NCBI RefSeq assembly: GCF_019083965.1
Contig: NZ_JAHRCY010000008.1
Location: 314,719-378,718 of the forward strand
Length of the DNA stretch: 64,000 nt
Reading direction: 5' to 3'
Source of the DNA: Catellatospora tritici
Lineage (GTDB): Bacteria; Actinomycetota; Actinomycetes; Mycobacteriales; Micromonosporaceae
The position numbers and the translations under genes were made by a program. Below are positions 41,112 to 48,782 of the stretch, one piece after another (position 1 is the first letter of the stretch; each line of letters begins with the position of its first letter). A model generated the notes under the pieces. It ran no database searches, was not told the origin of the DNA, and saw only the letters and a list, made by a program, of their open reading frames with translations.

Positions 41112-42293
41112 GTGGCAGATCCCCGGCAGGTTGGGCCAATCGACCGCGGCGAGGACGTGTCGGCGGCGTACTTCGATGCCGCCACCGCCGCGCCACTACA
41201 TCCGGCGGCCAGAGAAGCCCTGGTCGCGGCACTTGACGACGGCTGGGCCGACCCGGGCAAGCTGTACACGCAGGCCCGCCGGGCACGCCGACTTCTGGAC
41301 GCGGCGCGGGCCACGGTGGCACAGGTGCTGGGGGTACGTCCGGACGAGGTGACTTTCACCGCCAGCGGCACCGCCGCCGTGCACGCCGCCGTCCTGGGTG
41401 GACTGGCCGGACGCCGACGCGCCGGAACGACCCTGGTCCGCTCGGCGATCGAGCACTCGGCCGTGCTGCACGCCGGACAGCGCCACGTCGCCGCCGGCGG
41501 TGCCGAGGTGGAAGTGCCGGTCGACCTGCTCGGCCGCGTCGACCTCGACGCGTGGCGTGCGGCGGTCGGCGCACCCGGCACCGCACTGGCCTGCCTGATC
41601 AGCGCCAGTCACGAGGTCGGCACGGTGCAACCGGTGGCGGCCGCCGCGGCCGGGTGCGCCGATGCCGGGGTCCCGCTGCTGGTCGACGCAGCGGTGTCGC
41701 TGGGCCGGGTGCCGGTGCCCGGCGGCTGGCAGCTGCTCACCGGCAGCGCCCGCAAGTGGGGCGGCCCGGCCGGGGTGGGCCTGCTGGTGCTGCGCAAGGG
41801 CACCCGCTGGGTGTCGCCGTATCCGGCCGACGACCGCGAGACCGGCCGGGCCGTCGGTGCCCCCGACCTGCCCGCGATCGTGGCGGCGGCGGCCTCGCTG
41901 CACGCCGTGCACGCCGAGTCCGTCGCCGAAGCCGCGCGCCTGTCCGCCCTGGTCGACCGGGTGCGGGCGACCGTCGCGGCGACCGTGCCCGAGGTGGAGA
42001 TCGTCGGCGACCCGGTCGACCGGCTGCCCCACGTGGTGACCTTCTCCTGCCTGTACGTCGACGGTGAGGCGCTACTCACCGCGCTGGACCGACGCGGCTT
42101 CGCGGTCTCGTCCGGCTCGGCCTGCACGTCGTCCACCTTGGTGCCCAGCCATGTGCTGGCCGCCATGGGCGTGCTCACGCACGGCAACGTACGGCTGTCG
42201 CTGCACCGCGACACCACCGCCGACCAGGTCGACCGCTTCCTGGCCGAACTGCCCGGGATCGTCGCGGACCTGCGCGCGGAGGTGGGCCTGTGA
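41112..42293 (+). CDS. cysteine desulfurase (NifS/IscS-type class V aminotransferase)
   Basis: 393-aa PLP enzyme removing sulfur from cysteine as an enzyme persulfide. It contains the N-terminal YFDAATAAPLHPAAREAL, the Asn/His region SAIEHSAVLHAG, ASHEVGTVQ, the PLP Lys in SARKWGGPAGVG (about 215) and the catalytic Cys loop SSGSACTSSTLVPSHVL (about 335-350). GTG 41112 is kept because of a TACCGT box six nt upstream. GTG 41157, just before YFDAAT, would give the length seen in relatives. The stop overlaps a GTGA that opens a tandemly duplicated mini-ORF leading to tusA, its likely sulfur acceptor. Confidence 0.87.
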   Translation: MADPRQVGPIDRGEDVSAAYFDAATAAPLHPAAREALVAALDDGWADPGKLYTQARRARRLLDAARATVAQVLGVRPDEVTFTASGTAAVHAAVLGGLAGRRRAGTTLVRSAIEHSAVLHAGQRHVAAGGAEVEVPVDLLGRVDLDAWRAAVGAPGTALACLISASHEVGTVQPVAAAAAGCADAGVPLLVDAAVSLGRVPVPGGWQLLTGSARKWGGPAGVGLLVLRKGTRWVSPYPADDRETGRAVGAPDLPAIVAAAASLHAVHAESVAEAARLSALVDRVRATVAATVPEVEIVGDPVDRLPHVVTFSCLYVDGEALLTALDRRGFAVSSGSACTSSTLVPSHVLAAMGVLTHGNVRLSLHRDTTADQVDRFLAELPGIVADLRAEVGL

Positions 42294-42401
42294 GGTGCGA
42301 GGACGGAGCGAAGCGAGGCCCGCGAGCACGAACCGTGGAGGTACCGTGAGGTGCGAGGACGGAGCGAAGCGAGGCCCGCAAGCACGAACCGTGGAGGTAC
42401 C
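42290..42401 (+). repeat. 56-bp tandem duplication encoding coupled mini-ORFs
   Basis: Two 56-bp units (42290-42345, 42346-42401) differ by one base. Each begins GTGAGGTGCGAGGACGGAGC and ends with GTGGAGGTACC, so each carries a ribosome site for the next GTG. Each unit reads as a 19-codon ORF (starting VRCEDGAKRGP) whose TGA overlaps the following GTG. The first GTG overlaps the desulfurase stop and the last overlaps the tusA start. The result is a chain desulfurase, mini-ORF, mini-ORF, tusA, coupled by GTGA. The peptides have no known function. Confidence 0.8.
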
Positions 42402-42644
42402 GTGACCGAGCTCGCCGAGCCGTTCGAGACGCTCGACTGCCTGGGTCAGCGCTGCCCGCTGCCGGTGATCGCGCTGGCTCGCCGCTTCCCGTCGATCCCG
42501 GTCGGCGCCGTGGTCCGGGTGCTCGCCGACGACCCGGCCGCCGCCGTCGACATCCCCGCGTGGTGCCGCATGCGCGCCCAGCAGTACGTCGGCGCGGTCT
42601 CGGTCGCGGGCTCCCCCGCCTTCGACGTCCGCCGCCTCACCTGA
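42402..42644 (+). CDS. TusA family sulfurtransferase
   Basis: 80-aa TusA/SirA-like sulfur carrier. The family signature is LDCLGQRCPLPVIALAR, where the CPxP Cys (near residue 18) carries the persulfide. The remaining two-layer alpha/beta fold (VGAVVRVLADDPAAAVDIPAWC) is standard. GTG with GGAGG four nt upstream, supplied by the second unit of the 56-bp duplication. It lies directly behind a cysteine desulfurase gene, so the desulfurase likely loads it. The final acceptor (tRNA thiolation, molybdenum cofactor or Fe-S) is unknown. Confidence 0.88.
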   Translation: MTELAEPFETLDCLGQRCPLPVIALARRFPSIPVGAVVRVLADDPAAAVDIPAWCRMRAQQYVGAVSVAGSPAFDVRRLT

Positions 42645-42668
42645 CAGTCGGGGTACACCCGCGACTGC

Positions 42669-42950
42669 ATTTGCTCTGCACCTACGCCCTTGCTCTGCAC
42701 CCGCGGGCGCAACAGCACCCACGGCCTTGCTCTGCACCCACCGGCTTGCTCTGCACCCACCGGCTTGCTCTGCACCCACCGGCTTGCTCTGCACCCACCG
42801 GCTTGCTCTGCACCCACCGGCTTGCTCTGCACCCACCGGCTTGCTCTGCACCCAGGGGCTTGCTCTGCACCCAGGGGCGCAACAGCACGGCACCCACCCA
42901 CACGTGTTGCGTGGGCGGGTGCAGAGCAAGCGAATGGGTGCAGAGCAAAT
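42669..42950. repeat. 19-bp-period TTGCTCTGCACCC array element, copy 2
   Basis: The 325-bp gap between convergent tusA and the PfkB kinase gene is almost wholly this element. Inverted ends ATTTGCTCTGCACC (42669) and GGTGCAGAGCAAAT (to 42950) enclose the units. Direct units begin at 42670, 42689 and then every 19 bp from 42726 to 42859 (eight units of CTTGCTCTGCACCCACCGG or a close variant). Inverted units start at 42917 and 42936. GGGCGCAACAGCAC occurs once before and once after the array. There are no variable spacers, so it is not CRISPR. Confidence 0.88.
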
Positions 42951-42969
42951 GCGCCCGCGACCCGAGACG

Positions 42970-43959
42970 TCAGAGAGTGGCGGCACCCAGGTGCGGGCGG
43001 AGGTCGGCGGCGGCGTTGTCGCCGTAGGACTCCGCGAGGCGCTTGAGGAAGTTGTCGGGGTCGATCTCGTACTCCTGGGTGCCGACGGTCTCCAGGACCA
43101 GGGTGGCCACCAGCGCGCCGGTCTGGGCGGCCCGCTCCAGGCCCAGGCCCCAGGACAGGGCCGCGAAGAAGCCCGCGCGGAAGCCGTCGCCGACGCCGGT
43201 GGGGTCGTACGCCTGGATCTCGCGCGCCACCGGCACCCGGATCGTGCCGATCTCCCGGCCGGTGATCACGACGCCGTTCTTGCCCAGCGTGGTCACCCGC
43301 ACCCGCACCCGGTCCAGAACCTCGTCAGAGGTGAGACCGGTCTTCTGCTCCAGCAGCGAGTTCTCGTACTCGTTGGTCAGCAGGTACTGCGCGCCCTCGA
43401 TGAGCTTCAGCACGTCCTCGCCGCCCATGCGGGCCAGCTGCTGGGACGGGTCGGCGGCGAACGCGTACCCGCGCTCGCGGCACTCCTGCGAGTGGCGCAC
43501 CATCGCCACCGGGTCGTTGGCGCTGATGATCACCAGGTCGAGCCCGCCGAGGCGGTCGTGCACCGGCTTGAGCTCGATGTCGCGGGCCTCGCTCATCGCC
43601 CCGGCGTAGAACGACGCGACCTGGCACAGGTCCTCGTCGGTGGTGCACACGAAGCGGGCGGTGTGCGCGACCTCACTCACGTGTACCGAGTCACAGTCGA
43701 CGCCGTGGCGCTCCAACCACGAGCGGTAGTCGGCGAAGTCCGCGCCGACCGCGCCGACCAGGGCGGACCGCAGTCCGAGCTGGCCCAGGCCGAAGGCGAT
43801 GTTGGCGGCCACCCCGCCGCGCCGGATCACGAGGTCGTCGACGAGGAACGACAGCGAGACCTTGTCGAGCTGGTCAGCGATGAGCTGGTCCGCGAAGCGG
43901 CCCGGAAAGTGCATCAGGTGATCTGTCGCGATGGATCCGGTAACGCACAGCTTGTTCAT
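42970..43959 (-). CDS. PfkB family carbohydrate/nucleoside kinase
   Basis: 329-aa ribokinase-like kinase. The C-terminal PfkB signature with catalytic Asp is AYDPTGVGDGFRAGFFAAL (near 260), and the N-terminal Gly-Gly part is IRRGGVAANIAFGLGQLG. It is the likely counterpart of Rv2202c, described as adenosine kinase AdoK or cbhK. Residues that would choose adenosine over a sugar cannot be judged by reading. ATG with GAGGTC about seven nt upstream. Promoter TACGCT near 43996-44001 is plausible. From memory, its place between ctaC and the Fe-S carrier gene matches mycobacteria. Confidence 0.88.
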   Translation of the reverse strand: MNKLCVTGSIATDHLMHFPGRFADQLIADQLDKVSLSFLVDDLVIRRGGVAANIAFGLGQLGLRSALVGAVGADFADYRSWLERHGVDCDSVHVSEVAHTARFVCTTDEDLCQVASFYAGAMSEARDIELKPVHDRLGGLDLVIISANDPVAMVRHSQECRERGYAFAADPSQQLARMGGEDVLKLIEGAQYLLTNEYENSLLEQKTGLTSDEVLDRVRVRVTTLGKNGVVITGREIGTIRVPVAREIQAYDPTGVGDGFRAGFFAALSWGLGLERAAQTGALVATLVLETVGTQEYEIDPDNFLKRLAESYGDNAAADLRPHLGAATL

Positions 43960-44015
43960 GACTGACCTCGGGTCGGCGTGGATGGGCCCGCAAAGCGTAT
44001 CGGCCGGACACGAAA

Positions 44016-44047
44016 CAGCGGCACTCGCATGTTGCCGAGTGCCGCTG
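44016..44047 (-). terminator. terminator after the Fe-S carrier gene
   Basis: CAGCGGCACTCG (44016-44027) pairs perfectly with 44036-44047 around an eight-base loop. It lies beyond the erpA-like stop on the minus strand, before the kinase promoter. Confidence 0.75.
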
Positions 44048-44132
44048 CGTGTTGCTCGTCTCAGTAAAACGAGTCGCTTTCCCTGAGCCTTGGGCTCAGT
44101 GACCGAGCTTTCGCTTCCCCTGAACCTTCGCC

Positions 44133-44480
44133 TCAGTGGAAGGAATCACCGCAGGCGCAGGAGCCGCCCGCGTTCGGGTTGTCGATGGTGAAGCCCTGGG
44201 CGTCGATCCGGTCAGCGAAATCGACCGTCGCGCCAGTGAGGTACGGCGCGCTCATGCGGTCGACCACGACCTCGACGCCGCCGAACTCCTTGACGATGTC
44301 TCCGTCAAGCGAGCGCTCGTCGAAGAAGAGCTGGTAGCGCAGCCCCGAGCAGCCGCCCGGCTGCACGGCGACCCGCAGCCGGAGGTCGTCACGACCCTCC
44401 TGCTCCAGCAGGGCCTTGACCTTCGCGGCCGCGACCTCGGTGAGGTTGATGCCGTCCGTCTTGATGTCGGGCGTCGTCAC
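44133..44480 (-). CDS. erpA: iron-sulfur cluster insertion protein (ErpA/HesB family)
   Basis: 115-aa A-type Fe-S carrier that delivers clusters to apo-proteins. The three conserved Cys are in PGGCSGLRYQL and the C-terminal GGSCACGDSFH (CxC). The fold markers VKALLEQEG, VVVDRMSAPYL and GFTIDNPNAGG are all present. GTG at 44480 follows GGGAG by about six nt. The longer reading frame upstream has no ribosome site. In the same region as a cysteine desulfurase and TusA, and near Fe-S consumers such as the Rieske protein and NadA. Confidence 0.92.
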   Translation of the reverse strand: MTTPDIKTDGINLTEVAAAKVKALLEQEGRDDLRLRVAVQPGGCSGLRYQLFFDERSLDGDIVKEFGGVEVVVDRMSAPYLTGATVDFADRIDAQGFTIDNPNAGGSCACGDSFH

Positions 44481-44576
44481 GTGGTGCTCCCCAAGCGTGA
44501 AGTGCGGATAAATCCTTTGGGCTAACGCTAGCGCGGGCGGGATTGATTCCCCATCCCGCCTCACGGTCGCCGCCCG

Positions 44577-44963
44577 CTAGCGCGGGGCGGCCGGCGGCAG
44601 AGTGGCGCTGATCACGGCCCGCTGGGTCGGTTGAGCCTGAGCGTGGCGTACACGACCGGCCTCGTTGAGCCGCACGAACACCCCACGCCGGTCCTCGGCA
44701 CACAGGCACCGCTCGACCAGGCCTTCTTTCTCCAGCCGGGCCACCGTGCGCGACAGCGCGCTCTGGCTCAGGTGCACGCTGCTGCCCAGCTCCTGCATGC
44801 GCAGGCTCTCGTGGTCGGCCTCAGCGAGCCGGTCGAGCACCTCGAACTCGCTCATACCCAGGCCGTGGCCGTCCTTGAGCGCGTGCTCCAAGGCGCAGGA
44901 CAGCGCCGCGTAGCGACGGGACAGGTCCCGCCACTCGTGAACAACGCTCACCTCTTCAGGCAC
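44577..44963 (-). CDS. MarR family transcriptional regulator
   Basis: 128-aa winged-helix regulator. Helix-turn-helix and wing are seen in MQELGSSVHLSQSALSRTVARL and EKEGLVERCLCAEDRRGVFVRL, of which the key elements are SQSALSRTV and the DRRG wing. The two Cys near the wing could be a redox sensor. GTG start with TAGGCT six nt before, so leaderless. It is divergent from an MFS gene over an 85-bp region full of AATGCACA inverted repeats, so it probably represses both itself and the transporter and quinone oxidoreductase. Confidence 0.9.
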   Translation of the reverse strand: MPEEVSVVHEWRDLSRRYAALSCALEHALKDGHGLGMSEFEVLDRLAEADHESLRMQELGSSVHLSQSALSRTVARLEKEGLVERCLCAEDRRGVFVRLNEAGRVRHAQAQPTQRAVISATLPPAAPR

Positions 44964-44969
44964 TCGCGC

Positions 44970-44975
44970 AGCCTA
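44970..44975 (-). promoter_or_regulatory. leaderless -10 box of the marR gene
   Basis: TAGGCT on the minus strand, six nt before the GTG start. Confidence 0.6.
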
Positions 44976-44991
44976 GCATGCGCGCACACAA

Positions 44992-45028
44992 AATGCACAA
45001 ACATTTAATGCTTGTGCATTCAATGCAC
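44992..45028. promoter_or_regulatory. putative MarR operator
   Basis: AATGCACAA (44992-45000) and TTGTGCATT (45012-45020) form one inverted repeat. GTGCATT-C-AATGCAC (45014-45028) is a perfect 15-bp palindrome sharing its middle half-site. The overlap gives three AATGCACA half-sites between the two divergent start codons, just upstream of the MFS -10 box. Confidence 0.75.
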
Positions 45029-45035
45029 ATGCATC

Positions 45036-45041
45036 TAGTGT
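45036..45041 (+). promoter_or_regulatory. leaderless -10 box of the MFS gene
   Basis: TAGTGT seven nt before the ATG at 45049. Confidence 0.6.
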
Positions 45042-45048
45042 ACGGCGC

Positions 45049-46527
45049 ATGGCTTCCACCACGACGTTCGCGTCGACCGATTCACCCCGTACCTCCGCGA
45101 CCCCCAACGATCCGCAGGGCACCGGCGACGTGGCCGACCCTGCCCGGTGGACCCCTCGGCTGTGGGGCACGCTGCTGGTGCTGTGCGCCGTGCTGTTCCT
45201 TGACGGGCTCGACATCTCGATGGTCGGGGTGGCACTGCCCGCCATCCAGTCCGACCTGGGCCTGTCCACCGCCTCACTGCAGTGGATCGTCAGCGGTTAC
45301 GTCCTCGGATACGGCGGCCTGCTCCTGCTCGGCGGGCGCACCGCCGACCTGCTCGGGCGGCGCCGGGTGCTGCTGGTGGCCTTGGCCGTCTTCGCGGGCG
45401 CCTCGGTGCTCGGCGGTCTGGTCGACAACAGCGCCCTGCTGATCGCCAGCCGCTTCGTCAAGGGCCTGGCCGCCGCCTTCACCGCCCCCGCCGGGTTGTC
45501 CATCCTGACCACGACCTTCCCCGAGGGACCGGTGCGCAACCGGGCACTGGGCATCTACACCGTCTTCGGCGCCAGCGGCTTCTCCTCCGGCCTGATCCTC
45601 GGCGGCCTGCTCACCGAGATCGACTGGCGGGTCACCTTCCTGCTGCCCGCCCCGCTGGCCCTGATCGCGCTCGTCGCCGGAATCAAGCTGATCCCGAAGA
45701 ACCAGCACCGGGCGCAGGGACGGCAGGACCTGCTCGGCGCGGCCACCTCCACCGCGGCACTGCTGCTGCTGGTGTACACCGTGGTCAACGCACCCGCGGC
45801 CGGCTGGCTGAGCATCCGTACCCTCGGCTCGCTGCTGCTGGTCGCGGCGCTTGCGGCCGCGTTCCTCAGCATCGAGCGGCGGGTGGCGCACCCGCTGGTG
45901 CGGCTGGGCATCTTCACCAACCGGACCCTGGTGCGGGCCAACCTGACCGCGATGGCGGTCAGCGGCGGCTACCTCAGCTTCCAGTTCGTCTTCGGGCTCT
46001 ACCTGCAGCGGGTGCTGGGCTGGTCACCGTTGCAGATGGCGCTGTCGCTGCTGCCCACCGGGCTCATCGTGGCCACTTCGGGCTCGGTGGCCGGCGCCCT
46101 CATCACCCGCTACGGCACGCGGCGGCTCATCGCCTGGGGCATGCTCGCCTTCGTCGCCGCGTACGCCCTGTTCCTGCGGGCCGACGCCCAGCCGGACGTG
46201 GCCACCGTGATCCTGCCCACGGCGCTGCTGCTCGGCGCGGGCTTCGCGCTGACCTTCTCCGCACTGAACGTGCAGGCGACCAGCGGTATCGCCGACGACG
46301 AGCAGGGCCTGGCCTCCGGGCTGGTGCAGACGTCGCTCCAGGTCGGCGGGGCGATCGCGCTGGCGGCGACCACCGCGGTCGTCGGCGGCGACCGCATCGT
46401 CGCCGGTCACCTGCCCGGCACGTTCCAGGCCGCGATCGGACTGGTCACCGTGATCTCGCTGCTCGGACTGCTCGCCGCGGTGCTGCGGGGGCGCACCGCC
46501 GACCGGACCGAAGCGGAGGCCGTGTGA
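45049..46527 (+). CDS. MFS drug:H+ antiporter (DHA2/EmrB-QacA type)
   Basis: 492-aa transporter with about 14 transmembrane helices. Motif A of the superfamily is seen in LLLLGGRTADLLGRRRVLL (near 95-115) and the antiporter motif C-like stretch is in TVFGASGFSSGLILGGLL (near 170). The N-terminal helix includes LFLDGLDISMVGVALP, typical of the DHA2 group. It probably exports a toxic compound under control of the divergent MarR gene. Its stop shares a base with the start of a zinc-free quinone oxidoreductase gene, so both form one operon. Predicted leaderless. Confidence 0.92.
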   Translation: MASTTTFASTDSPRTSATPNDPQGTGDVADPARWTPRLWGTLLVLCAVLFLDGLDISMVGVALPAIQSDLGLSTASLQWIVSGYVLGYGGLLLLGGRTADLLGRRRVLLVALAVFAGASVLGGLVDNSALLIASRFVKGLAAAFTAPAGLSILTTTFPEGPVRNRALGIYTVFGASGFSSGLILGGLLTEIDWRVTFLLPAPLALIALVAGIKLIPKNQHRAQGRQDLLGAATSTAALLLLVYTVVNAPAAGWLSIRTLGSLLLVAALAAAFLSIERRVAHPLVRLGIFTNRTLVRANLTAMAVSGGYLSFQFVFGLYLQRVLGWSPLQMALSLLPTGLIVATSGSVAGALITRYGTRRLIAWGMLAFVAAYALFLRADAQPDVATVILPTALLLGAGFALTFSALNVQATSGIADDEQGLASGLVQTSLQVGGAIALAATTAVVGGDRIVAGHLPGTFQAAIGLVTVISLLGLLAAVLRGRTADRTEAEAV

Positions 46528-47438
46528 TGCGGGCGCTGATCACCGACCCCGACTCCCCCGCCGGGCTGCGCCTGGGCGAGGCGCCGGACCCGCAGCCCGG
46601 CCCGCGGCAGGCGTTGGTGCAGGTGCGGGCCGTCTCCCTCAATCGCGGCGACCTGTCCCACGTACGCGGCCTGCCGCCCGGCACCGTCACCGGCTGGGAC
46701 GCCGCCGGGGTGGTCGTCGCCCCGGCCGCCGACGGCTCCGGGCCACCCGCGGGCGCCCGTGTGGTCACCTTCGGCCTCGAACCCGCCTGGGCCACGCTGC
46801 GCGCGGTCGACACCGGCGAACTGGCCGAACTGCCTGCCGAGGTCGAGTTCGACCAGGCCGCGGCGCTGCCGGTGGCCGGGCTGGCCGCGCTCGGGTCGCT
46901 GCGGCGGCTCGGCCCGGTCCTCGGCCGCCGCATCGTGATCACGGGCGCCTCGGGCGGTGTCGGACGGCTCGCGGTCCAACTCGCCGCGCAGGCCGGGGCC
47001 GAGGTGATCGCGGTGGCGGGCAGCCCGCGCCGGGCCGAGGGCCTGGTCGAGCTGGGCGCGTCCGAGGTGGTGACCGCCCTCGACCAGATCGCCGGGCCGA
47101 TCGACCACGCGCTGGACAACGTCGGCGGCCCCGACCTGGCGGTCCTGTTCGACCGGCTCAGCGCGGGCGGCACCGTGGTGTCCATCGGTGCCGCGTCGGG
47201 CGAGCCGACCGTGTTCACGCCGTACAGCACCATCGGGCGGCAGCGGCGGCTGGAGGCGTTCGTCAACGAGGTCGACGCCGGTAGCGGGCCGGACCTGGCG
47301 TACCTGGTCGGGTTGGTGGCGTCGGGGCGGCTCGATCCGCAGGTCGCCTGGCGCGGCGGCTGGGAGCGGGTGGCCGAGGCCGCGGCGGAGTTCTTCGCCC
47401 GCCGCGTCAACGGCAAGGCCATCCTCGACGTCAGCTGA
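46527..47438 (+). CDS. zinc-binding-type dehydrogenase (quinone oxidoreductase-like)
   Basis: 303-aa MDR-superfamily NADPH-dependent oxidoreductase. The N-terminal GroES-like domain (about 1-105) contains NRGDLSHVRGLPPG and lacks the zinc ligands. The cofactor motif VITGASGGVGRLAVQLAAQAG lies near 140, fitting quinone oxidoreductase/Qor proteins. Coupled to the MFS gene by TGATG overlap under the MarR operator. A detoxification pair (reduce and export) is a reasonable inference. A perfect 23-bp hairpin follows. Confidence 0.88.
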   Translation: MRALITDPDSPAGLRLGEAPDPQPGPRQALVQVRAVSLNRGDLSHVRGLPPGTVTGWDAAGVVVAPAADGSGPPAGARVVTFGLEPAWATLRAVDTGELAELPAEVEFDQAAALPVAGLAALGSLRRLGPVLGRRIVITGASGGVGRLAVQLAAQAGAEVIAVAGSPRRAEGLVELGASEVVTALDQIAGPIDHALDNVGGPDLAVLFDRLSAGGTVVSIGAASGEPTVFTPYSTIGRQRRLEAFVNEVDAGSGPDLAYLVGLVASGRLDPQVAWRGGWERVAEAAAEFFARRVNGKAILDVS

Positions 47439-47460
47439 CCAGGGCGGGTCGATGATCATC

Positions 47461-47520
47461 CAAGTTGCCGGGCAATCGTGGGGAAGGCGGGGCGTAACCC
47501 CACGATTGCCCGGCAACTTG
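47461..47520. terminator. perfect 23-bp hairpin between convergent genes
   Basis: The arm from 47461 (CAAGTTGCCGGGCAATCGTG and three more G) pairs without mismatch with 47498-47520 around a 14-base loop. It lies between the oxidoreductase and glycerate kinase stops and can serve both. The preceding GATGATCAT recalls the ends of the dispersed palindromes elsewhere in the window. The rest of the 171-bp gap shows no gene. Confidence 0.75.
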
Positions 47521-47609
47521 AATGGTCTTGGTCCGGATGGTGAGACCAGGGCACGCGGAACCGCAGGTGGCGATGCCCGGCCCGATGGTGGGTGGGCGCG
47601 GGTCGACCG

Positions 47610-48758
47610 TCAGCGGGACCACTGGCGGGCCAGGCGGGCGGCGAGTTCGCGCAGGCCGCGGGCGGGTTCGGCCAGGGCGGTGGTGACGTCGCCGAAGTGG
47701 TCGACCAGCGCGTACGCCTCGGTCACTCCGGCGACGCCCTGCTCGCGGCGGCCCGTGGTGACCCGGCCCGCCAGCACCACGCAGGGGATGCCCAGGTCGC
47801 GGGCGGCCCCGGCGAGCCCGGAGATGGCCTTGCCCCGCAGCGACTGGTGGTCGAACGAGCCCTCGCCGGTGATGAGCAGGTCCGCCTCCTCGATCACCTC
47901 GTCCAGGCCGGTCAGCTCGCGGACCAGGTCGATGCCGGAGGCGACCCGCCCGCCGAGGGCCAGCAGCGCGGCGCCCAGCCCACCGGCCGCCCCGCCGCCG
48001 GGCAGGTCGGCGAGCCCGGTCGGGCAGCCGGGCAGGTCACGTTCGAGCACCAGCGCCCACTGGGCCAGGGCCGCGTCGAGCAGGGTGACGTCGGCGGGGG
48101 TGGCGCCCTTCTGCGGGCCGTACACGGCGGAGGCGCCGTGCAGGCCGGTCAGCGGATTGTCCACGTCGGTGGCGGCGACCAGCTCGATCCCCGCGCCGGT
48201 GGCCGAACGCAACGGACGGGCGTCGAGGGCCAGCGAGGCGCACTCGGCCAGGGCGGCGCCGCCGGGGGCCAGCGGGGTGCCGTCGACGGTCAGGCCGACC
48301 GCGCCGAGGGCGGCCAGCAGTCCGGCGCCGCCGTCGTTGGTGGCCGAGCCGCCGAGACCGACCACGACACGGACGGCGCCCCGGTCCACGGCGGTCAGGA
48401 TCAGCGTGCCCAGGCCGTACGAGGAGGCGGTCTTCGGGTCCCGGGCGGCCGGTTCGACCAGGTGCAGGCCGCAGGCCTGCGCGCTCTCGACGTACGCGGT
48501 GATCCCACCCGGACCCCCGACCAGCAGCACCGATCCGGTCGTCGGACGGCCCAGCGGGTCGGTGGTGTCGACCTCGACCAGCTCGCCGCCGACGGCCGCG
48601 CGCAGCACCTCGACGAAGCCGGGCCCGCCGTCGGCGATCGGTCGGCAGATCAGCTGGTCGCCCGGGGCGGTCTGGTGCCAGCCTGCGGCGATCGCCTCGG
48701 CGGCCTCGACCGCGCTCAGGGTGCCGGCGAACTTGTCGGGACAGATCAGCACGCGCAT
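47610..48758 (-). CDS. glycerate kinase (GlxK/GarK family)
   Basis: 382-aa kinase phosphorylating D-glycerate, probably to 2-phosphoglycerate, of the type I glycerate kinase family. It starts with VLICPDKFAGTLSAVEAAEAI and has RPIADGGPGFVEVL, VVGLGGSATNDGGAGLLAALG and the C-terminal LLITGEGSFDHQSLRGKA. Full family length. TAGGGT is six nt before the ATG (leaderless), and AAAGCGCTTT lies just upstream. From memory, Rv2205c is the same family in the same region. Confidence 0.92.
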   Translation of the reverse strand: MRVLICPDKFAGTLSAVEAAEAIAAGWHQTAPGDQLICRPIADGGPGFVEVLRAAVGGELVEVDTTDPLGRPTTGSVLLVGGPGGITAYVESAQACGLHLVEPAARDPKTASSYGLGTLILTAVDRGAVRVVVGLGGSATNDGGAGLLAALGAVGLTVDGTPLAPGGAALAECASLALDARPLRSATGAGIELVAATDVDNPLTGLHGASAVYGPQKGATPADVTLLDAALAQWALVLERDLPGCPTGLADLPGGGAAGGLGAALLALGGRVASGIDLVRELTGLDEVIEEADLLITGEGSFDHQSLRGKAISGLAGAARDLGIPCVVLAGRVTTGRREQGVAGVTEAYALVDHFGDVTTALAEPARGLRELAARLARQWSR

Positions 48759-48764
48759 GGGTGC

Positions 48765-48782
48765 ACCCTAGTAAAGCGCTTT
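48765..48782 (-). promoter_or_regulatory. leaderless -10 box and palindrome before glycerate kinase
   Basis: On the minus strand TAGGGT (48765-48770) lies six nt before the ATG. The perfect palindrome AAAGCGCTTT (48773-48782) abuts it and is placed to block transcription. No regulator gene adjoins. Confidence 0.5.

Noticed and set aside
40925..41581. N-terminal extension of ctaC by ~220 residues
   Set aside because: The extension runs opposite the desulfurase gene and through its promoter. A lipoprotein signal begins just after GTG 40924, which has a good ribosome site.
42726..42878. CRISPR array
   Set aside because: The period is only 19 bp and the whole unit is conserved; there are no unique spacers and no cas genes.
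42727..43965. Long open frames reading through the 19-bp array with a LALHPPACSAPTG peptide repeat
   Set aside because: The open frames exist because the repeat unit lacks stops. They run antisense into a clear PfkB kinase gene and have no ribosome site.
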